Origin: Neurospora crassa OR74A | Lineage: Eukaryota > Ascomycota > Sordariomycetes > Sordariales > Sordariaceae | Direction: 5' to 3' | Length of the DNA: 64,000 bases | NCBI RefSeq assembly: GCF_000182925.2 | Contig: NC_026502.1 | Location: 2,542,001 to 2,606,000, forward strand | Part shown: positions 46,435 through 58,305 of the stretch, one piece after another | Numbering within the stretch: the stretch's first letter is position 1 | Layout of the letters: each line of letters begins with the position of its first letter | Notes under the pieces: model-generated | Database searches by the model: none | The model's input: only the letters and a program-made list of their open reading frames with translations | What the model was told of the DNA's origin: nothing | Translations under genes and position numbers: made by a program

Positions 46435-47497
46435 GGCGGATCGAGGATTGTCGAGAGCTTGTCGCCTGTGTGGTTGCTACAGTCTTCCGAGATAGTTTTT
46501 GCTTCTGCTTGGAGGAGACGCAGATAGTCACCAAGTATGAATAGTGAGAAGATGCTGCTATCGCGCGAAGAGAAGCGGACAACTTAAGTCATGAAGAATG
46601 ACGAAAATGGAGCCACGACTGGAATGCTTGGGCCTCAACTTGTGCTGTGGGTGTCGGTCGTGTAGTAAAAGGTGGGTCCCGGTGTTGACCCTTGGCATAG
46701 GTTGCCCGTTTCTGCGGGTATTGGAAGCCTGGTGGGGTCTTCATCCGGTCCAGGACCGATCACCAGGGGCAGCGCCGGTTGAGAGGGCCCGACATCCGGT
46801 CTATATTGGCGGTTTGGACTTTCGGTACGTCCTGAATCGACACCGATACCGTTTCTGCCCGGATCAGTGTTATAAGACGTATCGATCAGGAGAGAAAGAC
46901 ATCTGAGTAGAAAGAGGAAATCTGTTCTCAGTGGTATCTACCAAAAGTGCTATTCCTACAAGAGTGCCAGGTAAAGGAACAGCCCATTCAATTCCCCCAC
47001 CCAAAAAAAGGTTGCTGGTTCGCCGCGGTGCTTCATAGGATACACCAATCATCTCATATCTGTCATGCTGTCATGATCTCCCTCTCAATCCAGGCGTTGT
47101 AACTCGAACGTAGTGTTTGGAAGGGACGGGAGCAATACTCTTCCAGCTTGAGTCCTTGCTGTCTTCGATAACCAAGATCACATTTCTTCCAATGTGTCCA
47201 CACCCTCCATATAATTCCCGTTATCTCCATTTGATATCCCATTGCTTCCTTCCCGCAGGCAGATTGCCCTCAGACAAGCCCCGACAATTCAACAGGCGCC
47301 TCAAGGTCTTTTGCTTTTCCGGCAGATACTTCCCCGTCGCGTTTGTCCGAATGATCTCTGTTGGTTTTCTTTTTTGCGCCCTTCGTTGGTTTGATTCCCT
47401 ATATACTCTATTGTTTTTGTCTCCCGCCACGTCCCGTTGTTATACACCAGCTCCACATCGGACATGACTGATCGATTTGAGCCGAAAAACACCTTGG
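46435..47497. other. EMC10 promoter and preg 3' flank
   Basis: 1.06 kb with only short frames; no feature recognised. Confidence 0.6.
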
Positions 47498-49032
47498 TTA
47501 CGTGGCATGTCTATCCCTTTGGCTTGAACTCGTCTCCTCTTCTCTTTCTCCTCCTTCACCGTCTATATCGTCGTCGTCGTCGCCTATTGCATCGCTTTCG
47601 TCTAGCTCTTCATCTTCATCCTCGTCGTCTGCTTCTTCTGGTTCTGGGCATTCCAGTATGTATCCTGGACATCTGGCCACAAGTCCACCATAATATGCCA
47701 CAAGGACGTCAGGGTCGGGCACGATCTTCCAGTCGACGCGGTGGAGGAATTCCAACTCGAGCATGTTAAGTTCCGCAACTCTGACACCTCCCACTCTCGC
47801 ATATAGTGTGTTGGTCAAGAAGGAGTCTGAGAGCCCCTTGGCGGCAACGGTAGCGGCTGTTATGAGAAATCGATGAACGGTAAGTGTGTTAATGGTGAAG
47901 TCCGAGTATAGTGCGCAAAGGCGGTCGATATAATAAACCATGGAGAGAAGTATTGGTGGTGACAGATAGGCATGTTTTGCGAGTCGGTGGAGATAATCCA
48001 AAACCGATATTCCAGGTGTCGTTCTATGAATTTTCATGTCAGCAGCTTGTCCTTTCATCCGCATCATCATCAGATCCAGGCAGTTTGGGGATTGAAGGCA
48101 GCCTACCGGGAGTGAAACCTCGTAAGGTTATGACGCTGCCCCACTTTCTGAGCCGCTTCGTCGTTAAGTTCAATAAGCTCGCCCAGCATGTGCGCAATAA
48201 GCACAACCAGGTCTTCGACTGGACAGTGCTCATATCGCCGGGACACAATTTTGGGCGCTAATCTCGCGCGCTTAGGGGAGTGCGGACCGCTTTGCCCGGC
48301 GCTCGCCGCTTCAACTTGGTTGTGGGTGACGTCGCCTTGCGAGTTTCTCCTCTTCACGGGGGTACCTGTCTGAGGAGTATGTGACAACGGATGCGGTTGG
48401 GGCGCCGCTGAGTAGACCCCAGGAGTCGGAGGCACCGCTACGGCCACTGTCGGGCCATGCGGAATGGGAGCAGCGGTAGCTTCTGATGTGGAGGCCAAGG
48501 CCGAGGCCTGCTCCTCGTGGGAAGCCATGGGCCCGACGGTGTTAGGTATATGTGAAGGCCGGGACTCGATTGAGCCTCGGGCGACGGCTTGGTTATTCGA
48601 GGAAGAAGCGGCTTGACTAGAGAGCAGGGCGCCGGTCGTGTAATCCATCGGCTCCATGGGCGAGTACTGGGCCACTACATCGACGCCTGCCCAGCGCTGA
48701 GGCCGGGACGAGGGAGGGAAGCCGAGGCCGGGGTCGGAGGCTACAGGGGAGGAGGTGTGGGAGGCTACCGGTGCTGGGCCGTGTCGTGACTGGATTGAAA
48801 TGGGAAGAGAGGTGGACGAAGTGGCGGGGGCGGTTGCGGATTGCCGGCGAGAGGAGAGGGCCGGGATCCGGGATGCTGCTTCTCGAAGTGAAGGGGTAGG
48901 GGCATAGTGGAAGTGACCATGGGGAGCGGCGCCGCGACTCGGTCTTGGAGAGGTTGCGGCTGCAGTCACGGTCACGGTCACGGTTGTTGTGGGGGAGGTT
49001 GCGGCTGCGGAAGCGGGAGACCGAGTCAGCAT
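47498..49032 (-). CDS. preg: Pho80-type cyclin PREG, negative regulator of phosphate response
   Basis: Cyclin partner of the Pho85-type kinase PGOV. The pair represses the transcription factor NUC-1 when phosphate is plentiful. Two exons, 49032-48107 and 48023-47498, with an 83-nt intron (GTAGGC..CATAG, branch GCTGAC); 483 residues, the size I recall for Neurospora PREG. The first 260 residues are a low-complexity Ser/Pro/Ala/Thr region. Then comes a KRARLAPK basic stretch and the Pho80-like cyclin box (about 275-430: CPVEDLVVLIAHMLGELIELND.., FHSRTTPGISVLDYLHRLAKHAYLSPPILLSMVYYIDRL.., FTINTLTVHRFLITAATVAAKGLSD.., LNMLELEFLHRVDWKI). The last 50 residues are acidic. The frame is open for another 38 codons 5' of this ATG without a further ATG, so an upstream exon is possible. 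Confidence 0.9.
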
Positions 49033-51350
49033 CACAAATCCCGGCCTCGTCCGCCTCGCAGGGCGAAGCAGCAAGACACCGGAAGCGGGAAAGAACTGTG
49101 GGAGGTCGTGGAGTCCCGGCGTGGGCCCGAGCCGATGGCACGGTCGCTAACAGTGGGGCATTGAACAGGGTTCTGTGTCGGGTCCGTCGTCGACGAGCTT
49201 TTCCTCCGTCCACACAATCCCACACGAGGGTTGGTTCTGGACCGCCTTTTGCCCAAAAGGTGACTACATACTCTATGTACAGTCATTGTGCATAAAGTAA
49301 TTCGGGACAGCACTTTGTAGAGGTATGCATTTACAGGGCTCATGCCTCTACAGTTCCATATTCCATACCAAGATTTCCTGCCCGCCTTAGCATCGATTTA
49401 CCTCTAACCTTTGAGGGACGTTAGGGTATTGGCGTAGAGGTAGAGCTGCTAGACTAGGCTTTAGACGCTCCCCAAAAGGGGGCGCCAATAGCATAGTAAA
49501 TGCATACCCACCAATTTGGGAAGCAATCTGACATGCAAATAGCAGCTATGTAGTTGCCCATATTGAAGGATTGCGGACGGCCAGCTGTAAGCATTTAAAG
49601 GATTTTACGCATCTTCAGGTGCATGCACGAGCAGGTGCCGGATGATGCTTGAGGGAGACAAATGAGAGTTTGAATAGGTGTCGTCGAAGATAGAGAAGGT
49701 CGGTGAAGACCGCGTGGCAGGCAGTACTAATTGTCAGCACCAACAAGACAACCGCGGCTTGACTCTTGAGAGTTCGTAACACAACACACGACGAGAGAGG
49801 CCAAGTCACGTCCACTTGAGTTTATATATACTCCTGTTCTCCAGCCAGCTATCGAACTGCACGAAGGCACAATCATGTCATCGAGCCAAACATACGCTTG
49901 GCGACGCAAAATATCCGATATGTCTGAGTATGGGGCAAAAAAAAAAAGTTATAGTCCTCATGCGTCTGAGAGGATTGAAGGACATCTCAAACCACAAACC
50001 TCGAGCCAAAACTAAAACTGGAGATAAGTACAGCTGGCAAAATCAACCACAGAACATGTAGGTACCAACCGAAGATCATCAAAATTCATACAACTAGTCG
50101 AGCAAAGATATTATTGAGCGCCATGGACCACTCTTGGGGAAAAGGGCGAGGATGATAGGAGAGTACCCTGGGTACCGAAAGTTAGGTAGGTACTTACCTC
50201 TAAGGTAGTAGTGTTACAAATGTCATTAGAGTTTAGGTCCGACCTACCGCCTGGATGACAGCATCAGGATCGCGCCTGAGCTGTACACATAGTGATATAG
50301 TAAGTTGGATAGTTCAAGTTGGATAACAGCTTCTTGTCTCTATGAGCAGCCCGCTCAACACAAGTAATCAAATGAAAGAATCAAGAAAAGAAAAAAAGGT
50401 GCGGTTCTTAAGAGAGGGGAACTGCCCCTGGAGCTGGAAGCGGGCTGCCCTGCTATTCCAGTCTTTGGCCTATACACACTACCTATAGTCCCCGCCTATA
50501 CACATCGCGTGTAGTTAGCCCGAGGTACCAATGCCAGCGCACCCCAAACGCTAGAGGTAGGTACCTACCTACTACAGCTACCCTGGTGAGTCTCTCTGCC
50601 TGTGTGCATTTGAGGGCACGTCAACTCGAGAAAGGAAGGAACCGCCCCCGCAGCAGGCCCGGGCCAATCCATCCGTGGCCGCTCGTCGTTCCCCGCCACC
50701 GTCATTGGCCGTCTCCCGTACACCCAGCGTTGGACCTTCCGTCTCGTCATTGGACATCCCAATGTTGGACCTCCAAAGAATAATTCATCGCCGTCCGTTC
50801 TTTTCGCCAACACAGATGCCAAACACCACCAACACCAACACGCTGTCGCGCCCATTCCATTCGTTCGTTTCTTCTTTCCCATATCGACGCACGAGCTAGT
50901 ATAAGTTAAGAGAGCGGCACCGCCCAAACGCCCTTTCAGTTTTCTCCCGCCGAGTCTGACACATCTCTCATCGAACGTCGTATCCACCTTTCCATCACGT
51001 CAATCAGCCGTCCGTGCAACTCCCTCCCAGCTCAACCCAGGTTGAGCCGTAGCAATATCGGCGACTTTACCAAATAGCTTCACGTACCTATCCTTACCAA
51101 TACGCAAGTCCAAAACTCAGTCTGGCTCGCGGCAAAATCGGCTCTGATTTGCCTAACTTCAAGTCAACCACTCCGAGGCCGTTATACCGCGGTCTACAGC
51201 TTCCGGCCAAGTTCCCTCCGTTGACAAGAACGAACTCATAGCTTCGCTGGGAATCACATGGCCGAACAGGGAGTGTATTTATGACCGACCCGACCGATCG
51301 AACCACAAGTTATTGCCAGCATCCTCACAACATTGATACAAGACCCAAAG
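49033..51350. other. Divergent promoter region between preg and VID28
   Basis: 2.3 kb. Contains several members of the dispersed motif family (49430, 50180-50212, 50553-50573) and no CACGTG. No gene is supported; frames here are under 145 codons. Confidence 0.6.
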
Positions 51351-54300
51351 ATGGCGCATAGTCAGAGTCCCCCGGCTTTGCTGTGGCAGATTCAGAATGC
51401 TAGGAACCATGCCGAGCAGATCGAATTCCTCCGCCAACTCAAGGATGGGGTCATCGGTGATGTCCGGGCCAAGGAGAAGTGGGTGAACCACGGAATACTA
51501 CAGTTTCTCGTCCATCTGCTTCAACAAAAACCCACAGCGCGGTCGCCCTCTGGTTTGGGCAGTAAGGAGGCTTACGCGCCCATCAGCCAGACTACGGACT
51601 TGCCAGATGATGATCGTGTGCGGCTACTGGCTTTGCAGCTCATCGCTAGTTTTGCCAAAGGTACGATGTGTCTCCTTGAATTCACTGGATATTGCAAAGC
51701 GTCAGAAGCCTAATCGAGAGAGTTGTTACAGGTGGTCCTTCTTTCCTTACCCCTCTGAATGCCGTCGGAGCTGTTCCTGTTATTTTGACATATATTTGCC
51801 CGCACAAGAACCCCGCACAGCTTGTCTTGACCTCTCTGCGTGCTCTGAGCGACATGACAGAGGCTGCCAGTCTCTCGTCAAGAACTAGTATAGAGGATAC
51901 GGCTGCACTGGCAAAGGCTCTGTTTGTACCTCGCTACATCGAGTCCTTGTGCGCCATCCTCGATGCGGAGTCTGCCTCTAGCATAGTACAAGAGCAGAAA
52001 TGCCTGGTTGCGAATCTGATAAGTCGGTTGTGCAAGGAACCGCGGTATCAAGATATGCTTGCCGACGCCGGGGTCCTGGATGCCCTGGCTACCCTGCTTG
52101 CCAGCTTCGTGGTTGCCCGAGGAGAGGTCCTGCCGTTTACCCTGGACGCGCTAGAGAGGGAGGGCTTGGCTGCTGTAATACCACAGCCTGCTCCTCGAGG
52201 ACTAAGTCTGGCCCTTATTTTGGAAGCGATATCTGTTTTAATAGCAGACTCCCGTTTCCGAACGGGTCTGCTGCTTTGTTCGCCGGCGATCATGGCAGTA
52301 CTAACCAGTAGTGAGATCGGCGAAAGAAACTCTCAAATCTATCGTACATGGGAACTGCTTAAGAAAAGCGGCCTTACTCATGGTCGGCCAGTCGGTCGCT
52401 CTGCTCTCGACTACCTACTTCCGGCTGTTCCAGTTACGACGCCGCGATTTCTCTTGTCCCAACATCACCCATCATTCCCGTCTACGGGGAGGTCACTGGA
52501 GACGCCTGCAAAACACGGCCGGGCTACAACGAGGTTTACGACAGAGGATCAGGAATGGCTTGTTGGGGGTGGCGACACCGAAGAACCAGAGAGCCCGCTA
52601 ATACCATGGTTGATCCACCTCATGCGATCTGGCACTAACGATCATGAGAAGGTCATGGCTGCATCCGTACTTGCATCGCTATTTAAGGGTGGCTTCACGA
52701 GCCCAGACCGAGAATTCTCCCTCAGCGTCCTTGTCGTTCCGGTTCTTTGCCGTTTACTAAAGCACTACGAAAAGGAGAGAGGCAAGAGCCTAGATGCCAT
52801 TTTTGTCGATTCGGAGACTGCTACGGCATGGGTCATCTTGGAGCGGACACCAGCTGTCTTAGCCCGGCTTATTGCGGACAGCGTGTTCCTGCAGCAAGTT
52901 ACGCGTGATAGCGGAGCACTGAAGCTGGCGTGCAAGCTGTTGAAGGATTCATATGAGCCCACGGCAATCCCATCGCCCCCTAGGCCCTGGACGCCGAATC
53001 CTGAAGAGAGACAGGACACTGGAGATGATAAATTTTCGACATGTCAGCTTGGGCCACCGGGTCAAGTCCCATTGTGTGCGCACAAAATCAGGATGAGAGA
53101 GAGCTCACTTAAACTCATAACATCCCTGGCCACATTCAAGGAAGAGTTCAGAAAAGAAATAGTTGAGCAAGACATACTACCAAGTGTTGCAGAGTCACTT
53201 TCCGAAACGCCACAGAAACCGACGCCGCCCAAGGAGAAGCCAAAAACGGAGGAGGATGTTACCGTTCCTATGCATCCCGCTGGTCATTCTCCCTATGGGC
53301 ACAACCCAACTTCGGTATTGATCGCGGCATGTCACGCTGTAAGAACACTCGCACGATCGGTCAGCAATCTTCGAACAGTCCTGGACGACAACTGTGTCGC
53401 TATGCCCATTTTTAAGCTCTTGAAACACGTGGATATCGATGTTAAGATTGCAGCCTGCAGCGTGATCTGTAATCTGCTGACCGAGAGCAGCCCTATGCGT
53501 GATGTAAGTGGATATACCACTTTGTTTATTCAAAAGCTTGATTTCCCATCCATCCCCTCCCCCGGTATTAATAATCTACTAACAATAAGTTAGCCTTTGA
53601 TTAAAGCTGGAGTCATCGGCGTGCTCTGTCTATACGCCAGATCTGACAATGCGGGACTGAGGCTCAATGCCTTGTGGGCACTCAAGCATCTCGTTCACAT
53701 GACGGACAGAGATACCAAAAAAAAGTGCCTGGAAGAACTCGGGCCGGGGTGGCTTATTCAGTTGATATGCGACGATACGGAAGACGAAGCACTACATGCC
53801 CGAATTATGGGTGAACGTCGACCTTTAACAGGCGCGGATGAAGATGAAGTGATGGATACGGATGACGGCTACGCCGAAGCAACTGACGACGTATGGCAAT
53901 GGCAAGCCGTACACCGGAAGGGACCTGGCTTCGATTCGACGCGCATGCGTGTTGCCGATGGTATGCTCAGGGCATTACGTGAAAGAGAATTTGATGAAGT
54001 TCGAAAGGCGCGTGAAGCCGATCTCGCGATCCAGGAACAAGGTCTCGACTTTATTCGCAATCTCATCGCCATCCCTCAGCAACCGGCCCAGGCGGAAATG
54101 ATTGACTACCTCTTCAGTGAGCTAGGTCAAGACCGCCTCTTCGATATATTGGCGTCCAAGCTTCGGGTCAAGATTCTCCGTCCGTTTGCCAGGCGCCAGT
54201 CTTCCAGCTCGGGGACGCCTGGTGGCGGAGCAGGGCCAGGAGCATCAGGCCGCAATGTCAGCATCGACTCACGTGTGCTGTACCCGCAATCCAAAATCAT

Positions 54301-54667
54301 CGTAGCGGTCATCTACTTTTTAACACATATCGCGGCGGGAATTCCTCGACACAGACAACTCGTGATCGCCCAAGAGGAGCTGCTCAAGCTGTTGGCCGGC
54401 CATTTCAACAACAAGGACGTGGATGTGCGGCGGTCATTGTGTCATCTGCTCAAGAACCTGGTATGGTGCGACGGTGCGGAGGACAGGCGGGGCAGGGATA
54501 TGCGGGTGTTTGAACTTGAGAAGCTAGGGTTCCTGCAAAAGCTCGAAGGCCTGGAGCGGAATGATGCTGAGCTGGATGTCAGGGAGCGTGCCAAGGAGGC
54601 GGCTTCTAGCATCAAGGGGGAAGCGTGTGAGGGGCCCCAAGTACCACACGGCCGGGTAGATTACTAG
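51351..54667 (+). CDS. VID28: GID/CTLH ubiquitin ligase subunit Vid28/Gid5 (armadillo repeats)
   Basis: Armadillo-repeat scaffold of the GID (CTLH) E3 ligase, which in yeast holds the substrate receptor Gid4 and drives degradation of gluconeogenic enzymes when glucose returns. Three exons, 51351-51660, 51732-53503 and 53594-54667, introns 71 and 90 nt; 1051 residues. Alpha-helical ARM-type repeats fill most of the chain, for example LLALQLIASFAKGGPSFLTPLNAVGAVPVILTYI, LVLTSLRALSDMTEAA, ACHAVRTLARSVSNLRTVL and VDIDVKIAACSVICNLLTESSPMRDPLIKAGVIGVLCLY (across the second junction), then LRLNALWALKHLVHM and VDVRRSLCHLLKNLVWCDGAEDRRGRD near the end. An acidic insert (TGADEDEVMDTDDGYAEATDD, in segments) lies at about 770. 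The resemblance to ARMC8/Vid28 is in repeat spacing and length; the specific assignment is by recognition, not search. Confidence 0.82.
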
Positions 54668-57600
54668 GCGCAAGACACCCAAAAATTGGAAGAACTATGG
54701 CGCGAACTACCACAGGCAGCGAATTCGAGCTCTTCGGGTACTTGGGCGACCTAGTCAATCAGTTTGGGGTGTATCAGAGTCCTGAAAATACATGTAAGAG
54801 CCACCCGTGGGCTTCTGGTCACGGTATTAGTGAAAGTACATGAACGCCCCGGGAAGTTGAGGGAGACGAGACAGCAGGGTGGTTTATGCATAAGCGGAAT
54901 GCAAGCAGCGCTTGATAGCATCTTTCGGAATTAACTTAGATAACAGTGGGAATGGGTTTGTTCATACTACAAAACAGGTGCAGAGTTTCTTGATTACTTC
55001 TGCTCGCCTGAAGCGTGAATGCCAGGAAGTTATTCGGAGGCTCGTCGGTTTACCTCGCAACACTATTTCTTCAGCTAGGTAAATAGGCAAGCTTCGAACA
55101 AAGTCTCATCTGGTAACATTAGCATCGAAATCGAACAAACTAGAACCACGTCCTTATGACCATGGAGATAAATGGTCTCGGACCATGTCAACAGCATATC
55201 CCCCCACCCCCACCATTTACGCGCCCTCCTTTTCATTGTTCCTCTTGTTTCTTGATTGTTTGTTTGTTTACGGGATACCGCATGCGTAAAGCTACGTCAA
55301 CGACGCAAGCCTCGAAAACCTAGCTCAGCAATTACGTCCTGTACCATACCCGACATGGTAACACGAATGATGGAACAGAGGGTGTTTGAACAAGGTTGGC
55401 GGGCAACCTATTTCTTTGACCACTGGCACTGATGATGCTTCAAGGGCTCCAAGAGTTTCGAGGAAGGGGGTGAAGACCGTTCTTGATGTTATTGAAGGTG
55501 TGGTACATACTTATATTAACGTGCCGTCAAAGTGACATCCACGTAATATAAGGAGCTAGACGCAGATCCGTTAGATGCATGGCCCGGGCGATTGAGTCGG
55601 ATGTGTCTCAGTCGAGTGTTAGTGCAGTGTGGCACTGGACTCGATAACGTGGAGACGTTTTGGGGTTAATCATGTTCGCCATTGATCACCATAGATATGA
55701 AGAGGAAGTACATATGATATCAAGACAGACCTAAGTACCCTCGCACGATATCATATCGTCCGCTCTCGATATTATTTCGAGCAAGAACCTCGAGTTACCT
55801 CTGAGGCCAACCCGACGATGTACGCAAGTATCGATGGCTCTTGTACCCCTTTCCCCTTTACATGACGTCAGCCATTGGAATCCTGTTCTTGTCTCTTTTG
55901 TTTTTGCCTTTGGGATTTTCGGGCTTGAAATGGGCAACTGAAATACTTTTCATTTGCAGACTGGACCATCTAGTGTAGAGGCAGACGCGAGAAGCCATCC
56001 ATCAGACGTTGAACAAAGACCAGAAGGTGCTGGAAGTGTGGATTCTTCGACGTAAAAAGTGGGGATGAAGTGACGTTCGGCACTTCCTTCGGTGGGGTGA
56101 TGACAAAAAACCGGGGCCGTTCGGGTCGAATGGAGTGCGGTGCCTGCGGCTCGGCGCGCAGGGCTGAAAATCTTGTCCTCGGCAAGGGTTGTTCGCCTTG
56201 GAACCTTGCAAATCCGTAACGGAGTCCACTGAGTGTGGAACTTTCTTTCCATTCCATCCGCCCGGGGGAATGTTGGGGCATGCTAACATGGCCCTATGGG
56301 TGAGGAGGGCTTCATCCTTTCCTTCTTACACTTTACCTTAGATGGTTTCCATGATCATGAAATGGAAAAACTGGATACCAAAGATGAGGAACAGTGACCC
56401 CTCGTGGTTTTCGCGATCCGAAGATGGGCATGGGTGTCAAAGATGTCTTGTCTTTATGGAATGGAACTTTCGGCTTCACACTAGAAGCTGGATTTGAAAT
56501 CACGTTGGCAATATCGCGTGATCTTGCAAGATCCGTCGACCTCCAAGTTAATGTTCGTTCCATTACTCAACATTTTCGTCCTGCAGGTATTGGGTCGTGT
56601 TTTGACCCTCATGATGGGTTGATGGGAAGCTGCGATTCCGACCTTTCCGATGCGATGCCTGGCCGTGTCGACTGACACACTTCCTATGCGGGAGGGTGTG
56701 CCTTGGACGCAGGACGTCACCTCACCTCACTGTCGTCTGGTTCGAATGCTTTTAGGACATGACGGCAACGTTGATATGATGTTAGCGTCTGCCGGCATTT
56801 GGGTAACTTGCGGCAGCCACCCGCCGACCGGTCGACGATTACAGTACCACTTTCCCTCACACTTCGAACGTTGCATCCATCATGGTGATTCAACACTGCG
56901 GGCGTCCGATAGGCAAGGGCGCCAGGGTAGGTTGAGTGCAGTGCGGAACGACACGGAAGCCGCGGGAGTTTGATTTGAAGCTGAAGCTCGCTTGACCGGG
57001 CAGCAGCGACAACAACATCAACCGACGTCTTCGGCCCAATTTGAGTCCTCAGGACAACAAGGAAGGTACGTAAAGGCTGGCTTGAGGCTGTCACGATCTT
57101 TGTCCAAGTTTTACCATGACGGCCGACAATCATGAGCTCCTCCTGCCCCGATCGCGCTCCGAATATGCCCATGTCACTACCTAAGTAACCCCAACAAGAG
57201 GCCAGGGCAGCGGATTTTGAAGGGCTGGCCATCAATCAGTCACTTACACCAAAAATGCCGTATGCCAAGACAAGCCCTTGAAGACATCCTTCCCTTTTAT
57301 CATGCAAGGAAACGCGATTATCGTACCAGTCCGTCATCGTCGTTGACAACAAAACAACATTGGTAAGGGAAAACTCTACTCCAGGTACCTAGGTACGCAA
57401 AGCCAAGGCGCAAGCAACCTGAGGGCACACACGGACAATTCTGGTCATCCAATGCAACGAAGAATAAGAGGAGAAAATGTGTGTGTTCTGCGGAGCAGAT
57501 AGTCCGGCTTCGCTGTATCATTCCGTCACCACTCCCATCTCTTTCAACACCTAGACGTGCCACACAATGTTATCGCTGAGCAAAGCTACCTATGTACTGT

Positions 57601-57935
57601 ATACTGGGGTAGATCGGCAGCTCGACAAGCCAATCGGCAGAACAAGCGAACTAGTGTCGCGAACAGCGTATGTTGGACGGCTCATGGAGTGGATTTGCGG
57701 TTGGGAGGTCAAAGAGCCTGAAGCTTATCTGGTCCTCCTTGTCCAGACTCGGTTGTTGTCTTCACCACCCTTGGTTGGTTGCAGGTACCGGTACGTCTTC
57801 CTTTCGCAGTTACGTACCTGACTACCACTTAAGAGCTACTACCCTATGGTAGAAGCTCGGTGCGCCGGCACGCCTGCTGTCGTCCCTCCTTCGTCCCTTC
57901 GCGTTGACGGGACAATGACGCCGGAAAACTCGGGT

Positions 57936-57948
57936 TTCGAGAACTTTC
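57936..57948. promoter_or_regulatory. Heat-shock element upstream of the opsin-related gene
   Basis: TTCGAGAACTTTC is a perfect three-unit HSE (TTCnnGAAnnTTC), 122 bp before the TATA box and 358 bp before the start codon. It fits an Hsp30/Yro2-type gene under heat-shock factor control. Confidence 0.7.
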
Positions 57949-58069
57949 TGATTAAGCCTTCACAAACCAAGTGATGTGACTAATGTTATCTCCGGGCCCT
58001 GCAAGCAGATGTCATTCAAACATTCAAGAGAGGCCAGACCAGAAAGCACACATCTCTCCAGCCTGCATC

Positions 58070-58078
58070 TATAAAATA
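58070..58078 (+). promoter_or_regulatory. TATA box of the opsin-related gene
   Basis: TATAAAATA, 228 bp before the ATG at 58306, at a fitting distance below the heat-shock element. Confidence 0.7.
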
Positions 58079-58305
58079 CCAGTCTTGCCTACACCCGACC
58101 CAATACCTGTCAGTCCATCACCAGAGCATCAGCAACAACAGAGTTCGTACAACACTTCAACAACAGCATACACTCCTCACCAATTTTGGCCATCCTTACT
58201 AGGCAACGAGGAAATCGACGAGTTCTTTCGCTCCCGTCTAGTGTACGACATAGCATCAGCAACCGTTTTACCTAAGCGACCCGTAGAGGTATCATCGGAA
58301 CCACA

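Larger units (their letters stand above)
54668..58305. other. Gene-poor region upstream of the opsin-related gene
   Basis: 3.6 kb between two plus-strand genes. No frame is gene-like. The right end holds the promoter of the opsin-related gene (heat-shock element 57936, TATA 58070). One CCAGGTACCTAGGTAC block lies at 57381. Confidence 0.6.

Noticed and set aside
56717-57235. 172-codon minus-strand frame
   Set aside because: No family motif, no splice partners, and low-complexity composition typical of intergenic frames here.
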